Shown here: in pieces, positions 43,839 to 53,342 of the stretch
How the letters are laid out: every line of letters starts with the position of its first letter
Numbering within the stretch: the stretch's first letter is position 1
NCBI GenBank assembly: GCA_902779055.1
Contig: CACZAD010000005.1
Location: forward strand, 62,001 to 126,000
DNA: 64,000 nt
Reading direction: 5' to 3'
Source: Fibrobacter succinogenes
Lineage (GTDB): Bacteria > Fibrobacterota > Fibrobacteria > Fibrobacterales > Fibrobacteraceae
Notes under the pieces: generated by a model
The model's input: only the letters and a program-made list of their open reading frames with translations
Database searches by the model: none
What the model was told of the DNA's origin: nothing
Translations under genes and position numbers: made by a program

Positions 43839-45659
43839 ATGAGATCAAAAATGTTAAAAGGTTTGTTGGCCGCCGCTCTCGTGGGTGGTGCAGTCAATTC
43901 TTTTGCCGTCGGTTTGGCCGAAAATGCAGCCAAGTTCGTCGGTAATATTACGACAAATGGTCAGGTTCGTAGCGACTTTGGTCAATACTGGAACCAGATT
44001 ACTGCCGAAAACGAATGTAAGTGGGCATCTATCGAAGGTACCCGCGGTAACTACAATTTCTCCGGCTGTAAGCGTGCTTATGACTGGGCCAAGCAGAATG
44101 GCGGTCACTTCAAGTTCCATGCTCTCGTGTGGGGCTCCCAGTACCCGAACTGGCTTGGTAGCTTGAGCGTTGACGAAACCAAGAAGGCCATTACCTCGTG
44201 GTTTGACGCTGTCCAGAAGCAGTTCCCGGATCTCGAAATGATCGACGTGGTGAACGAAGCTATCCGTACCGGCAATAACCAGTATCACTCCGGCTATACC
44301 AACACAAAGATTATCCAGGCTCTCGGTGGCGATAACAACGGTGACTACGCCTTCGTGACGACGGCCTTCAAGATGGCTCGTGAACGCTGGCCGAAGGCAA
44401 TCTTGATTTATAACGACTATAACACGGTGCAGTGGAACAAGGATCAGGGTATTCAGCTTATCCAGACCATCAAGAAAAACGGTGCTCCGGTTGACGCATA
44501 CGGTTTGCAGGCTCACGACATGATGAGCCAGGGCGGTGGCGCTGGTGGTACCGGTGGTGGTGGCTCCTGCTTGAGCATCAACACCCTTAAGAGTGTGCTC
44601 AAGGAAATTTGGGACAAGACTCAGACCCCAATGTTCATTTCTGAATACGATATCGCAAGTACAGACGACAATGTTCAGAAGCAGTGTTACTCCGAACAGA
44701 TTACGCACTTCATGGAAAATGAACACGTTGCCGGTATCACCATCTGGGGTTACATCTATGGTTCTACCTGGTTGGATTGTAACGGTACTGCAAGAGGCTG
44801 CTCCGGCATTATCAAGGACGGCAGGGATCGCGCCGCTATGACCTGGTTGAAGCAATACTTGTCTTCTAACACGGGTGTCAATACGACGGGTCTCGAAACT
44901 GGCATTATCACTCCGGTTGATCCTGAACCGCAGACTCCGTTCAAGGGCGAAGCTCTCGCTGTTCCGGGCAAGATTGAAATCGAAGACTTCGATATTCCGG
45001 GCAAGGGCAAGAACGAAGACGGTACGAGCAATGAATCCTATGGCGACGATTCCGAAAACCATGGCGACTCCGACTACCGCAAGGATACCGGTGCTGACCT
45101 TTACAAGAAGGCTACTGGCGTTGCTCTCGGCTACAACACTACGGGTGACTGGTACGAATACACCATCAACGTTGCCGAAGCTGGCGACTACACTGCAATC
45201 GCTTCTGTCGCAACTGAAGGTACGGGCGCATTCACGCTCTCCCTCGATGGCAAGTCTCTCGCTGAATTCGAAGTCACTGGCACAAGCTACGATGATTTCT
45301 CCGATGTGAAGAAGAAGGTGACACTCCCGGCTGGTAAGCATGTGCTCCGCATGGATGTGACTCAGCAGTACTTCGACATCGACTACATCAACTTTGTGAA
45401 GGGTGAAGTTGCTGACAATCCGGGTGGTGGCGATGAACCGCCGATCTCCATCAAGCAGCAGATTCAGTATCAGGCTCCGAGAATTGGCAGCTACGACGTC
45501 TTCGATGCAAACGGTGTCCGCCTTGGCCGCATGAACGCTTACTCCATGAGCGAAGCCGTTCAGATTCTCAAGAGCTCTAGCGATGTCAAGAACAACGGTA
45601 TCTACATGCTCCGCTCTGTCCAAAGTGGTGCAGTGAAGTCCGTGCGTATCTCTCGCTAA
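43839..45659 (+). CDS. Secreted GH10 endo-1,4-beta-xylanase with CBM6, paralog 1
   Basis: 606 residues from ATG 43839 (GAGG 11 bases upstream); in-frame starts at 43803 and 43824 lack a ribosome site. Signal peptide ~1-23. GH10 barrel ~25-345: NQITAENECKWASIE, HALVWGSQYPNW, acid/base Glu140 in VVNEAIRTG, nucleophile Glu269 in FISEYDI and GITIWGYIYG. A glycine-rich insertion (SQGGGAGGTGGGGSCLS) near residue 230 is absent from the paralog next door. CBM6 ~373-530, with NHGDSDYRKDTGADLYKKATG. The C-terminal module (~545-606) has YDVFDANGVRLGRM, EAVQILKSSSD and GIYMLRSVQSG. It cleaves the xylan backbone. Confidence 0.95.
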   Translation: MRSKMLKGLLAAALVGGAVNSFAVGLAENAAKFVGNITTNGQVRSDFGQYWNQITAENECKWASIEGTRGNYNFSGCKRAYDWAKQNGGHFKFHALVWGSQYPNWLGSLSVDETKKAITSWFDAVQKQFPDLEMIDVVNEAIRTGNNQYHSGYTNTKIIQALGGDNNGDYAFVTTAFKMARERWPKAILIYNDYNTVQWNKDQGIQLIQTIKKNGAPVDAYGLQAHDMMSQGGGAGGTGGGGSCLSINTLKSVLKEIWDKTQTPMFISEYDIASTDDNVQKQCYSEQITHFMENEHVAGITIWGYIYGSTWLDCNGTARGCSGIIKDGRDRAAMTWLKQYLSSNTGVNTTGLETGIITPVDPEPQTPFKGEALAVPGKIEIEDFDIPGKGKNEDGTSNESYGDDSENHGDSDYRKDTGADLYKKATGVALGYNTTGDWYEYTINVAEAGDYTAIASVATEGTGAFTLSLDGKSLAEFEVTGTSYDDFSDVKKKVTLPAGKHVLRMDVTQQYFDIDYINFVKGEVADNPGGGDEPPISIKQQIQYQAPRIGSYDVFDANGVRLGRMNAYSMSEAVQILKSSSDVKNNGIYMLRSVQSGAVKSVRISR

Positions 45660-45711
45660 AAGGATTCCTAATCCATAACTCCCGTAAAAGGGAGCCTTAA
45701 ATACCCAAAGG

Positions 45712-45743
45712 CCTTCGAGGTTCCCCTCGAAGGTTCTTTGTTT
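45712..45743 (+). terminator. Rho-independent terminator of GH10 paralog 1
   Basis: Stem CCTTCGAGG/CCTCGAAGG, loop TTCC, then a T-rich tail. A second smaller hairpin (CTCCC/GGGAG) lies upstream, as it does after paralog 2. Confidence 0.9.
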
Positions 45744-45751
45744 TTTACAGT

Positions 45752-45779
45752 GTCACCCCGCACTTGTTGCGGGGTCGCC
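45752..45779. repeat. GTCACCCCGC-type intergenic palindromic repeat
   Basis: CCCCGCA/TGCGGGG stem followed by TCGCC. Confidence 0.72.
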
Positions 45780-45807
45780 ATTTTTCATACAATGTAAACT
45801 TCCGTTT

Positions 45808-45874
45808 ATCGACATTTTGGCAACGATAAATTTTCCCGGTTTTGATGTTATCCCAAGAATAGGAGGTATGTTTA
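45808..45874 (+). promoter_or_regulatory. Degenerate island operator box and -10 element of the second GH10 gene
   Basis: Box ATCGACATTTTGGCAA at 45808-45823; TATGTTTA at 45867-45874, 44 bases after the box end. The -10 matches that of GH10 paralog 1 exactly. Confidence 0.65.
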
Positions 45875-45912
45875 GTTTAGGTATTAGGAGTACTTAACCT
45901 ATGAGGTATGGG

Positions 45913-47712
45913 ATGAATTCTAAAATGTTGAAAAACATTGTTTCTGCTGCACTTTTAGGTGGTGCGGTTAGTGCATTTGCTGGCCCCGGCATGGCTGATG
46001 GTGGAGCCAAGTTCCTTGGAAATATTACAACTCGTGGCCAAGTCCAAAGTGACTTTGGCACTTATTGGAATCAGATTACCGCCGAAAACGAGTGCAAGTG
46101 GGCCTCTATCGAAGGGACTCGTGGCAAGTACAACTGGTCGGGGTGCGACGCCTGCTATAACTGGGCCAAAAAGAACGGTGGCAAGTTCAAGTTCCATGCT
46201 CTTGTGTGGGGCTCCCAATATCCGAACTGGCTTAACGGCCTCAGCACGGATGAAACCAAGAAGGCTATTACCGCTTGGTTCGATGCCGTTGCGGCACATT
46301 ACCCCGATCTCGAAATGATTGACGTGGTGAACGAAGCTATCAAGAGTGGCGGAAGCTACCATTCCGGCTACGGCAAGAACAACAACATCATTCCGGCTCT
46401 CGGTGGCGATAACGGCAACTACGAATTTGTGGCGACGGCCTTCAAGATGGCTCGCGAACGCTGGCCGAAGGCTATCCTTATCTATAACGACTACAATACG
46501 TTTAAGTGGCAGATTAACGAAGGCATAGACCTCGTGAATAAGCTCGTGAAGCAGGGCGCTCCGGTCGATGCGTACGGCCAGCAGGCTCATGACTTGACGG
46601 ATATGGATGCCAATTCCTTCAAGAGTGCCTTGAACAAAATTCAGACTAGCGTCAAGAACGCGAAGGGCGAGCCGATGCCGCTCTTCATTACCGAATACGA
46701 TATCGGTACCGATAACGATAGCCAGCAAAAGCAGCGCTATTCCGAACAGATTCCGGCATTCTGGGAATCCGAACAGGTGGCGGGCATTACCCTCTGGGGT
46801 TATGTCTACGGTGCTACTTGGACCACGAACGGAAACTCCGGCATTATCAAGAACGGTTCCGACCGTCCGGCAATGACCTGGCTCAAGGATTACTTCAAGA
46901 ACCACCTCAATGACGGTAAGGACAACACGGGCCTCTTTGCTCCGTATGTAGAACCGGATCCGGTTCCGCGTAAGCCGTTCAAGGGTTCTGCTCTCGAAAT
47001 TCCGGGCAAGATTGAAGCCGAAGACTTCGATATTACGGGTGTCGGTAAAACGGATGGCGTTAGCAATATTTCTTATAACGACGCCGATACCGACAACCAT
47101 GGCGATTCCGATTATCGCAAGGACGCTCCTGAAGTGGACCTTTACGAAAAGGCTACCGGCGTTGTCGTTGGCTATAACAACGAAGGCGACTGGCTCGAAT
47201 ACTCCGTCAATGTGAAGAAGGCCGGCGACTATACCGTATTTGCCTCGGTGGCAACAAGCAATTCGACCTCCAGCTTCTCGCTTTCTGTTGATGGCAAGGC
47301 TATTGCCGAAAAGGTCGCACTTTCTGGCTCGAGCTTTGACGAATTCAAGAAGGTGTCTACCAATGTGACCCTCGCAGAAGGTAACCATATCCTCCGTATG
47401 GATGTGACGGGCGCCTGGTTTGATATCGACTACTTCAACTTCGTCGAAGGCAAAAACGCCGAGGATCCCGAGAAGGGTGGTGAAGATCCGGGTGTCGCAA
47501 TTCATACCGCTCCGGTCCACATGGAAACTCCGCAATTGGGTGACTTCTATGTCTTTGACATGAACGGTGTCCGCCTCGGTCGCATGAGCGCCTATACCAT
47601 GGACGAAGCCATAGAAACGCTTAAGAACTCCAGTGCCATCAAGGTCCAGGGCATCTACTTGCTCCGCTCCGTGAAGAATGGCGCTGTGAAGACCGTCCGT
47701 ATCGCACGCTAA
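45913..47712 (+). CDS. Secreted GH10 endo-1,4-beta-xylanase with CBM6, paralog 2
   Basis: 599 residues from ATG 45913; an in-frame ATG at 45901 is possible, but alignment with paralog 1 (MRSKMLK versus MNSKMLK, both after a GAGG) favours 45913. Signal peptide ~1-23. GH10 motifs: NQITAENECKWASIE, HALVWGSQYPNW, acid/base Glu141 in VVNEAIKSG, nucleophile Glu261 in FITEYDI, GITLWGYVYG. It lacks the Gly-rich insertion of its neighbour. CBM6 ~360-520, with NHGDSDYRKDAPEVDLYEKATG. The C-terminal module is ~530-599 (FYVFDMNGVRLGRM, GIYLLRSVKNG). Tandem duplicate including promoter and terminator layout. Confidence 0.95.
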   Translation: MNSKMLKNIVSAALLGGAVSAFAGPGMADGGAKFLGNITTRGQVQSDFGTYWNQITAENECKWASIEGTRGKYNWSGCDACYNWAKKNGGKFKFHALVWGSQYPNWLNGLSTDETKKAITAWFDAVAAHYPDLEMIDVVNEAIKSGGSYHSGYGKNNNIIPALGGDNGNYEFVATAFKMARERWPKAILIYNDYNTFKWQINEGIDLVNKLVKQGAPVDAYGQQAHDLTDMDANSFKSALNKIQTSVKNAKGEPMPLFITEYDIGTDNDSQQKQRYSEQIPAFWESEQVAGITLWGYVYGATWTTNGNSGIIKNGSDRPAMTWLKDYFKNHLNDGKDNTGLFAPYVEPDPVPRKPFKGSALEIPGKIEAEDFDITGVGKTDGVSNISYNDADTDNHGDSDYRKDAPEVDLYEKATGVVVGYNNEGDWLEYSVNVKKAGDYTVFASVATSNSTSSFSLSVDGKAIAEKVALSGSSFDEFKKVSTNVTLAEGNHILRMDVTGAWFDIDYFNFVEGKNAEDPEKGGEDPGVAIHTAPVHMETPQLGDFYVFDMNGVRLGRMSAYTMDEAIETLKNSSAIKVQGIYLLRSVKNGAVKTVRIAR

Positions 47713-47757
47713 ATTTTGAATCCAATACTCCCCTAAAAGGGGTCGAACACCCAATGG

Positions 47758-47789
47758 CCTTCGAGGTAACACTCGAAGGTTCTTTTTTT
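47758..47789 (+). terminator. Rho-independent terminator of GH10 paralog 2
   Basis: Stem CCTTCGAG/CTCGAAGG with a 6-base loop, then TTCTTTTTTT; same sequence family as at 45712. Confidence 0.9.
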
Positions 47790-47802
47790 GCGCAGTCGCG
47801 CT

Positions 47803-47882
47803 GTCACCCCGGACTCCCTTCCGGGATCACCTTACACGGTTCCCATTACACTGTCACCCCGTCCTCCGTGCCGGGGTCGCCT
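47803..47882. repeat. Two GTCACCCCGG-type intergenic repeats
   Basis: Copies begin at 47803 and 47853. Both show CCCCGG..CCGG(GG) palindromes and end with ATCACCTTACAC or TCGCC. Confidence 0.75.
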
Positions 47883-47982
47883 TTTCCCTCCTGTGATAAG
47901 CGTTAAATTCTCCAAAAACTTGTTCCCTCATCATATAAAAATGATGTATTTTATTTAGTGATTTTTACGATTCGGAGGGTTC

Positions 47983-50900
47983 ATGAGCGATAGTAAAAAA
48001 CAAGCTGCGTATGCGGAGCTTTTTGCTGACGTATTTTACGAGCAGTTTATTTTGGCGTTCTATGTGAACTTGAACGACTTCTCGTATGTTGCGTATTACC
48101 GTGCCGAAGAAATCGAAAAAAAGTATGGCAATGGTGGTGGTCTCAGGAACATCATCAAGTACTTTTATGAAGATGTTCATCCAGATGATCGAGCTCCGCT
48201 CAAGAAGCTTTTTTCTCCAAGTTATATCCGTGAGCGTCTTAAAAAAGAAAGTAGCTTCTCTTATACCATTCGTGATTTAGTGACGGGCAAGGAACGTTAT
48301 TGCAAGCTCCAGATTTCGCGTGGTCGTGACGAAGACCATATTGCAATGAGTTTCTTGAATGTCGACGAAGATGTTCGTAAACGATTGAAGGTCGAAGAAG
48401 GAAACCGAGTCATTCAAGCGCTCGCTTCCGAGTACAGCAGCCTTTATTGCATCAATCTCGACACCGAACAGGTGGTGTCCTATGTCAAGTCGAGAGACGA
48501 CGAATCGGTGTACGAACAGAAGGCACGCGAGAACATCCCGTATTCCGAAGCCTTTGCCGCGTATGTCGAAAAATATGTCTGCAAGGAAGACCGCAAAAAT
48601 GTTTTGGTAGCGGGTTCCATCGCCAATATCCGTGAAAAGCTTTCTAAGCAAAGCCACTTTGAAATGGATTACAAGAACGACCGAAATCGTTTTTGTGAAA
48701 TGAAGTTTGTCCGTTCGTCTAGCGGAAACTCTTCCGTTGTCGTGCTCGGTTTTGCCGATCGCGACGACAAGATGCGCGCGGATTCTATGAACCGCGAGTT
48801 TTCCGAAATTGCAAATGCGTTGAGCGTCGAATACGAAAACGTCTATTATGTGAACTTGAACGATGAATCGTATGACGAGTTTAACCAAGAGGACAGTTCC
48901 GTCAAGCTAAAGCTTGTAACGACCGGGAAGAACTTTTTTGACGAGTGCAAGAAGAACATCAAAAAAATTGTGTACCCGCAGGATATGGAAAAAATGAATT
49001 CCGTCCTGAAACGGGAATTCTTGCTTTCTAAACTCGCCCAAGAAAAGTCTTATTCTGTGGAATACAGGCTGGTCGTCAATGACGAACCCCGGTACTATCG
49101 TTTCAAGGCTCTTTGGTCTAAGTCGGCGGATGACCATATCATCATCGCCGTTTCGGATGTCCATGGCGAAGTTCTCGCCCGAGAAGAACGCAAGCGCGGC
49201 ATAGAACGCAATTATGAAATCATCAAGGTTCTTGCATCGGAATACACTTCGGTCTATTATATCGATCTAGAAACCGATACCTTTATGCCGTACACCGTGA
49301 CCGAATATGCGGAGACGAATTATGGAAAGTTGATCCAGAGTGGAAACTTCTATTCCAAGACCATCCAGAAGTATATTGATGGTTATGTCTACGACCTCGA
49401 CAAAAAACGCGTTACCGAAGTTTGTTCTATTGACTATATCAAGAAGGAGCTAAAGACTCAAAAATCGTTTATCTCGCAGTATCGAAAATACGAGGGTAAG
49501 CTGACCCGTTATGGCGAAATGAAGTTCGTGAAGGTTGGGCCCGAAAACGAGGAAGCCCGAGCTGTAGTGCTTTGCTTTGCCGACAAGGATGCCGAAATTC
49601 TAAACCGTTTTGTCGATAGCAAACTTTACGAAGATTACTTCGGCGTTTATTTTGTGAATCTCGAAGATGATACCGTTCGCGGTATCCGTGACTCAACGGT
49701 CTACGAAAAAGGTAAAACTTATGGGGGCGCAACAAAGTACAGTAGTGCAATTCTTGAATTCAGCAAGGATGTTTTGCCGGAGTTCCGCGAAACTTGGGTG
49801 AATATGGCGAATGTTGAATTCATGCGTTCGTACTTGGCAAAAGACGACAAGCGTGAATACAGCTATAGAGCGCTCAAGGGAGAATGGCGCCGTGCGACAA
49901 CGTTCGTTGTCGAACGCAAGAACGGTGTCCCGGTCAGCTTTATCCTTGCGTTCATGTTTATCGATAACATGACGGCGCAAAAGATGGAACTGGATGCAAA
50001 GATTGCCGAACAGAAGCTGGCGCTCGAACAGCAGCAGAAACTGCTCGAAAAGGCTTTGGTGCAGGCGGAGTCGGCGAACAAGGCTAAGACGATGTTCCTC
50101 TCGAATATGTCGCATGATATCCGCACACCGATGAATGCGATTATCGGTTTTACGAATCTTGCCCTGAACAACTTGAACGATCCTGCGATTGTCAAGAATT
50201 ACCTGGACAAGACTGTTGTCTCGAGTACGCACTTGCTTTCGCTCATCAATGACATCCTTGATATGAGCCGTATCGAGTCGGGTAAGATAAGTCTCGAATT
50301 AGTTGAATGCAACTTGTCCGAAGTTATGCATGACTTGAATACGATTATCCTGGGGGAGGCAACGGCCAAACACCAGCACCTCTATATGGATAGTTTCAAC
50401 ATCGAGAACGAGAATGTTGTTTGTGACAAGCTGCGCTTGCATCAGGTACTCATCAATTTGCTCTCGAATGCGGTCAAGTTCACGCCTGAGGGCGGCCACA
50501 TCCACGCTTTTGTCCGCCAGATAGCAACCGATGGCCAGACGGGAACCTTCGAGTTCCATGTCAAGGACGACGGTATCGGCATGAGTCCTGAATTCTTGAA
50601 GGTGCTTTATGACCCGTTCGAACGTGAACGTACATCGACGATTTCCAAGACTCAGGGAACCGGGCTTGGAATGTCCATTACCAAGAAGATTGTCGACATG
50701 ATGGGCGGCACCATTGATGTCGTGAGCGCTCCTGGCAAGGGTACGGAATATACGGTTTGCCTCTCGCTCAAGGTTCAAGAGACTCCTGTAGATTTGACAA
50801 AGCTGGCGTCGTTGCAAAACGCGAGAGCCCTTGTCGTCGAAAGCGACTATAATGCCTGCTCCAGTGCAACGCACATCCTGAACCGTCTCGGTATGCGTGC

Positions 50901-51618
50901 CGAATGGACAATGTACGGCAAGGAAGCCGTCATGCGGGTGCAGGAATCCGTCCGCCGTAACGAAGGCTATTCCGTCATCATCGTCGACAGTGTCCTTTTG
51001 GATATGGATTGCGTGGACGTGGTGCGCCAGATTTCCTCTATCCTGATGGACGTAAAGCCGATTGTCATTATGACCTCTTACGATTGGACGGTCATTGAAA
51101 AAGATGCCCGTAATGCCGGCGTGGCCAATTTTATGAGCAAGCCGCTTTTCTTGTCCGAGGTGCATAACGTGCTTGCCCGTGCGACGGGCGCCTCTACTGA
51201 TGACGATGAAATAGATGACGGTTGTGTCGAGAACTTCAGCGGAAAGAAGCTCCTTCTTGTCGAAGATAACGAACTCAATCGTGAAATCGCCCAGAGCGTT
51301 TTGGAGAGCCTTGGCTTTGTCGTTGATTCCGTTGAAGATGGATCGGTTGCGGTCGAAAGACTCAAGACGGCGACGCCTGGCGCCTACGACGTGATCCTTA
51401 TGGATGTACAGATGCCTGTGATGGATGGTCTCGAAGCCGCTCGCCGGATTAGGGCTATGGACAGCGATTACTGCAAGAACGTTCCGATTGTCGCCATGAC
51501 CGCCAATGCATTTGAAGAAGACCGTAAGGCCGCACTTGAAGCGGGCATGAACGAACACGTCGCAAAACCTATCGATGTCGATAAGCTAAAGAAAGTTCTC
51601 CGGAATTTTTTAAAGTAA
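47983..51618 (+). CDS. Soluble hybrid sensor histidine kinase with repeated sensor domains and two receiver domains
   Basis: 1211 residues; ATG 47983 after CGGAGGG. No signal peptide or membrane helix is visible, so it is cytoplasmic. Residues ~1-680 contain about five PAS-like sensor repeats, each marked by a strand such as FYVNLNDFSY, YCINLDTE, YYVNLNDES, YYIDLETDT or YFVNLEDDT. A coiled coil (~680-700) leads to HisKA with phospho-accepting His711 in MSHDIRTPMN, then an HATPase domain (NLLSNAVKFT, DDGIGMSPE, GTGLGMSI). The first receiver (~950-1065) lacks the usual acidic pair at its start (ALVVESDYNA), so it may be inactive. The second (~1090-1211) is intact (LLVEDNELNR, phospho-acceptor Asp1141 in MDVQMPVMDG, KPID). 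Its stop is 3 bases from the stop of the convergent HD-GYP gene. Phosphotransfer partners are probably the Hpt and response regulators nearby. Confidence 0.92.
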   Translation: MSDSKKQAAYAELFADVFYEQFILAFYVNLNDFSYVAYYRAEEIEKKYGNGGGLRNIIKYFYEDVHPDDRAPLKKLFSPSYIRERLKKESSFSYTIRDLVTGKERYCKLQISRGRDEDHIAMSFLNVDEDVRKRLKVEEGNRVIQALASEYSSLYCINLDTEQVVSYVKSRDDESVYEQKARENIPYSEAFAAYVEKYVCKEDRKNVLVAGSIANIREKLSKQSHFEMDYKNDRNRFCEMKFVRSSSGNSSVVVLGFADRDDKMRADSMNREFSEIANALSVEYENVYYVNLNDESYDEFNQEDSSVKLKLVTTGKNFFDECKKNIKKIVYPQDMEKMNSVLKREFLLSKLAQEKSYSVEYRLVVNDEPRYYRFKALWSKSADDHIIIAVSDVHGEVLAREERKRGIERNYEIIKVLASEYTSVYYIDLETDTFMPYTVTEYAETNYGKLIQSGNFYSKTIQKYIDGYVYDLDKKRVTEVCSIDYIKKELKTQKSFISQYRKYEGKLTRYGEMKFVKVGPENEEARAVVLCFADKDAEILNRFVDSKLYEDYFGVYFVNLEDDTVRGIRDSTVYEKGKTYGGATKYSSAILEFSKDVLPEFRETWVNMANVEFMRSYLAKDDKREYSYRALKGEWRRATTFVVERKNGVPVSFILAFMFIDNMTAQKMELDAKIAEQKLALEQQQKLLEKALVQAESANKAKTMFLSNMSHDIRTPMNAIIGFTNLALNNLNDPAIVKNYLDKTVVSSTHLLSLINDILDMSRIESGKISLELVECNLSEVMHDLNTIILGEATAKHQHLYMDSFNIENENVVCDKLRLHQVLINLLSNAVKFTPEGGHIHAFVRQIATDGQTGTFEFHVKDDGIGMSPEFLKVLYDPFERERTSTISKTQGTGLGMSITKKIVDMMGGTIDVVSAPGKGTEYTVCLSLKVQETPVDLTKLASLQNARALVVESDYNACSSATHILNRLGMRAEWTMYGKEAVMRVQESVRRNEGYSVIIVDSVLLDMDCVDVVRQISSILMDVKPIVIMTSYDWTVIEKDARNAGVANFMSKPLFLSEVHNVLARATGASTDDDEIDDGCVENFSGKKLLLVEDNELNREIAQSVLESLGFVVDSVEDGSVAVERLKTATPGAYDVILMDVQMPVMDGLEAARRIRAMDSDYCKNVPIVAMTANAFEEDRKAALEAGMNEHVAKPIDVDKLKKVLRNFLK

Positions 51619-51621
51619 AAC

Positions 51622-53142
51622 CTAGGAACAGAGCTCGATGCACCCGTAAATGGAAATGAGCTGCGGGTATTCCGGATCCAGCCTGTTCCAGTTTTGCTGG
51701 ACGCGGATCTTGCAGGGCTTCTTTTCGCCCTTGACCGTAATCGCGGTGTCGAATTCAAAAGAATCGTTGTTCAGCTGCGGGTCGTGCAGTAGCTTTGTAA
51801 ATTCTTCCCATTTGTCGCGCCCGAAGATATCCCAAAATTCATTCTTCTTTTCGGGGTCCACCATGGTCTTCGGAAATCCGATGAGCTTGGCGCTTTTCGG
51901 CGTCAACTTGAGTACGGACGGCTCGTAAGTGTATTCAAAGACGATGCCTTTTTGGAAGGCGGCGTAGAATTGGCTCTTCTTGTGTTCGTTGGTGTATTTC
52001 TGGAATATGGTGCTGTCCGAATCTTCTTCGTCGTTTTCGAAGTAGAATCTTGCGAGCTTGGCAAAGTCTGCGTCATTGAGCTTGCTTAACGGATCGACGT
52101 TCATTTCCGAAGGCAGACGGTCGGCGACATCGTTGAGGCATTCCAGTAACAGCGGATTGAATACGCCGCATTCGTTGTTGTGGATCATTTCAATCGCCTT
52201 CTCGTGGCTGAATGCTTTCTTGTAGCAGCGTTCGCTGGTGAGGGCGTCATAAACGTCCGCAATCGAGACGACTTGTGCCGAAATAGGAATTTCGTTTTCC
52301 TTGAGTCCGTCAGGGTACCCGCGACCGTCCCAACGTTCATGGTGCCAACGGCAGATGTCGTAGGCATACTTCATCAAGGGTTCGTTCTTGAAGAACGACA
52401 TCCCTTCGAGCATTCTCGCACCGTTCATGGAATGCTGTTTCATGATTTCGAATTCATCCGGAGTCAGGCGTCCTGGCTTGTTCAAAATCTCGCTAGGAAT
52501 GGAAATCTTTCCGATGTCGTGCATCGAGGATGCCGTCGCGATGGTGCTGATTTCGTCTTCCTTGATGTTGTACTTGTTGGTGCGCTTCAGCAGGGCGCGG
52601 AGCAGAATGTCGGTAATCTTGTTGATGTGCAGAACGTGCAGACCGCTTTCGCCATTACGGAATTCCACGATATGGCTCAAGATGGAAATCAGCATGTCGC
52701 TGTTGCGCGTCCTTTCATAAATCTTGTTCGTCACGAGTTCGGACAGCTGCATCTGCTTCACGTATAGCCCAATCGTGTTGCGGACTCGGTGCTGGACGAC
52801 CATCTGGTCGAACGGACGGTAAATGAAGTCCGTGACGCCCAGCGAAAAAGCTTTTGAAACCTGCGAACATGAAGTTTCCGCAGAAATCATGACGACGGGG
52901 GTTCCTTTGATCCATTCCTTTTCGTTCATGATCCGGAGGACTTCGATGCCGTCGCGTCCCGGCATCACCATGTCGAGCAGTACAAGTGTAATCTCTTTAG
53001 CTTTGTTTTCGAGAATCTGGAGGGCTTCGTCACCGTCTTTTGCTTCGATGATATCATACTCGTCACAGAGCAGATCCGACAATACGGTTCTGTTCATAGC
53101 GTCGTCGTCGACGATTAATATTTTTGCCCTCTCGTTATTCAT
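51622..53142 (-). CDS. Response regulator with HD-GYP domain, paralog 1
   Basis: 506 residues. Receiver domain ~1-125: LIVDDDAMNR, phospho-acceptor Asp57 in LVLLDMVMPG, MISAE, RPFD. HD-GYP domain ~150-345: SSMHDIGKISIP (HD pair and Lys), HSMNGA, and HHERWDGRGYPDGL, which contains the GYP loop, then IADVYDALTSERCYKKAF. Intact motifs predict cyclic-di-GMP phosphodiesterase activity. The last ~110 residues (EYTYEPSVLKLTPKSAKLIG onwards) form a PAS-like domain that is also present in the paralog at 57.4 kb. The gene is convergent with the hybrid kinase and divergent from the acyltransferase. It probably lowers cyclic-di-GMP in response to phosphorylation by one of the hybrid kinases. Confidence 0.92.
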   Translation of the reverse strand: MNNERAKILIVDDDAMNRTVLSDLLCDEYDIIEAKDGDEALQILENKAKEITLVLLDMVMPGRDGIEVLRIMNEKEWIKGTPVVMISAETSCSQVSKAFSLGVTDFIYRPFDQMVVQHRVRNTIGLYVKQMQLSELVTNKIYERTRNSDMLISILSHIVEFRNGESGLHVLHINKITDILLRALLKRTNKYNIKEDEISTIATASSMHDIGKISIPSEILNKPGRLTPDEFEIMKQHSMNGARMLEGMSFFKNEPLMKYAYDICRWHHERWDGRGYPDGLKENEIPISAQVVSIADVYDALTSERCYKKAFSHEKAIEMIHNNECGVFNPLLLECLNDVADRLPSEMNVDPLSKLNDADFAKLARFYFENDEEDSDSTIFQKYTNEHKKSQFYAAFQKGIVFEYTYEPSVLKLTPKSAKLIGFPKTMVDPEKKNEFWDIFGRDKWEEFTKLLHDPQLNNDSFEFDTAITVKGEKKPCKIRVQQNWNRLDPEYPQLISIYGCIELCS

Positions 53143-53342
53143 TGTCTTTCATGGGGTTATGCGCTTATTGATTTGCGCAGTGTGTAATATTAATTTAAGA
53201 AAAAACGTGATAAAAGGGTGCTGAATTCTTTTGAAAAAACGTATATAGCCCTGAAATTGCGTTTTTTGGGCGGTTTGATATTCCTAATTGAAATAAGCTT
53301 TGTTTTTCCCCTTCGATTCCTTTTCTACATTTGCCTCTTGAA

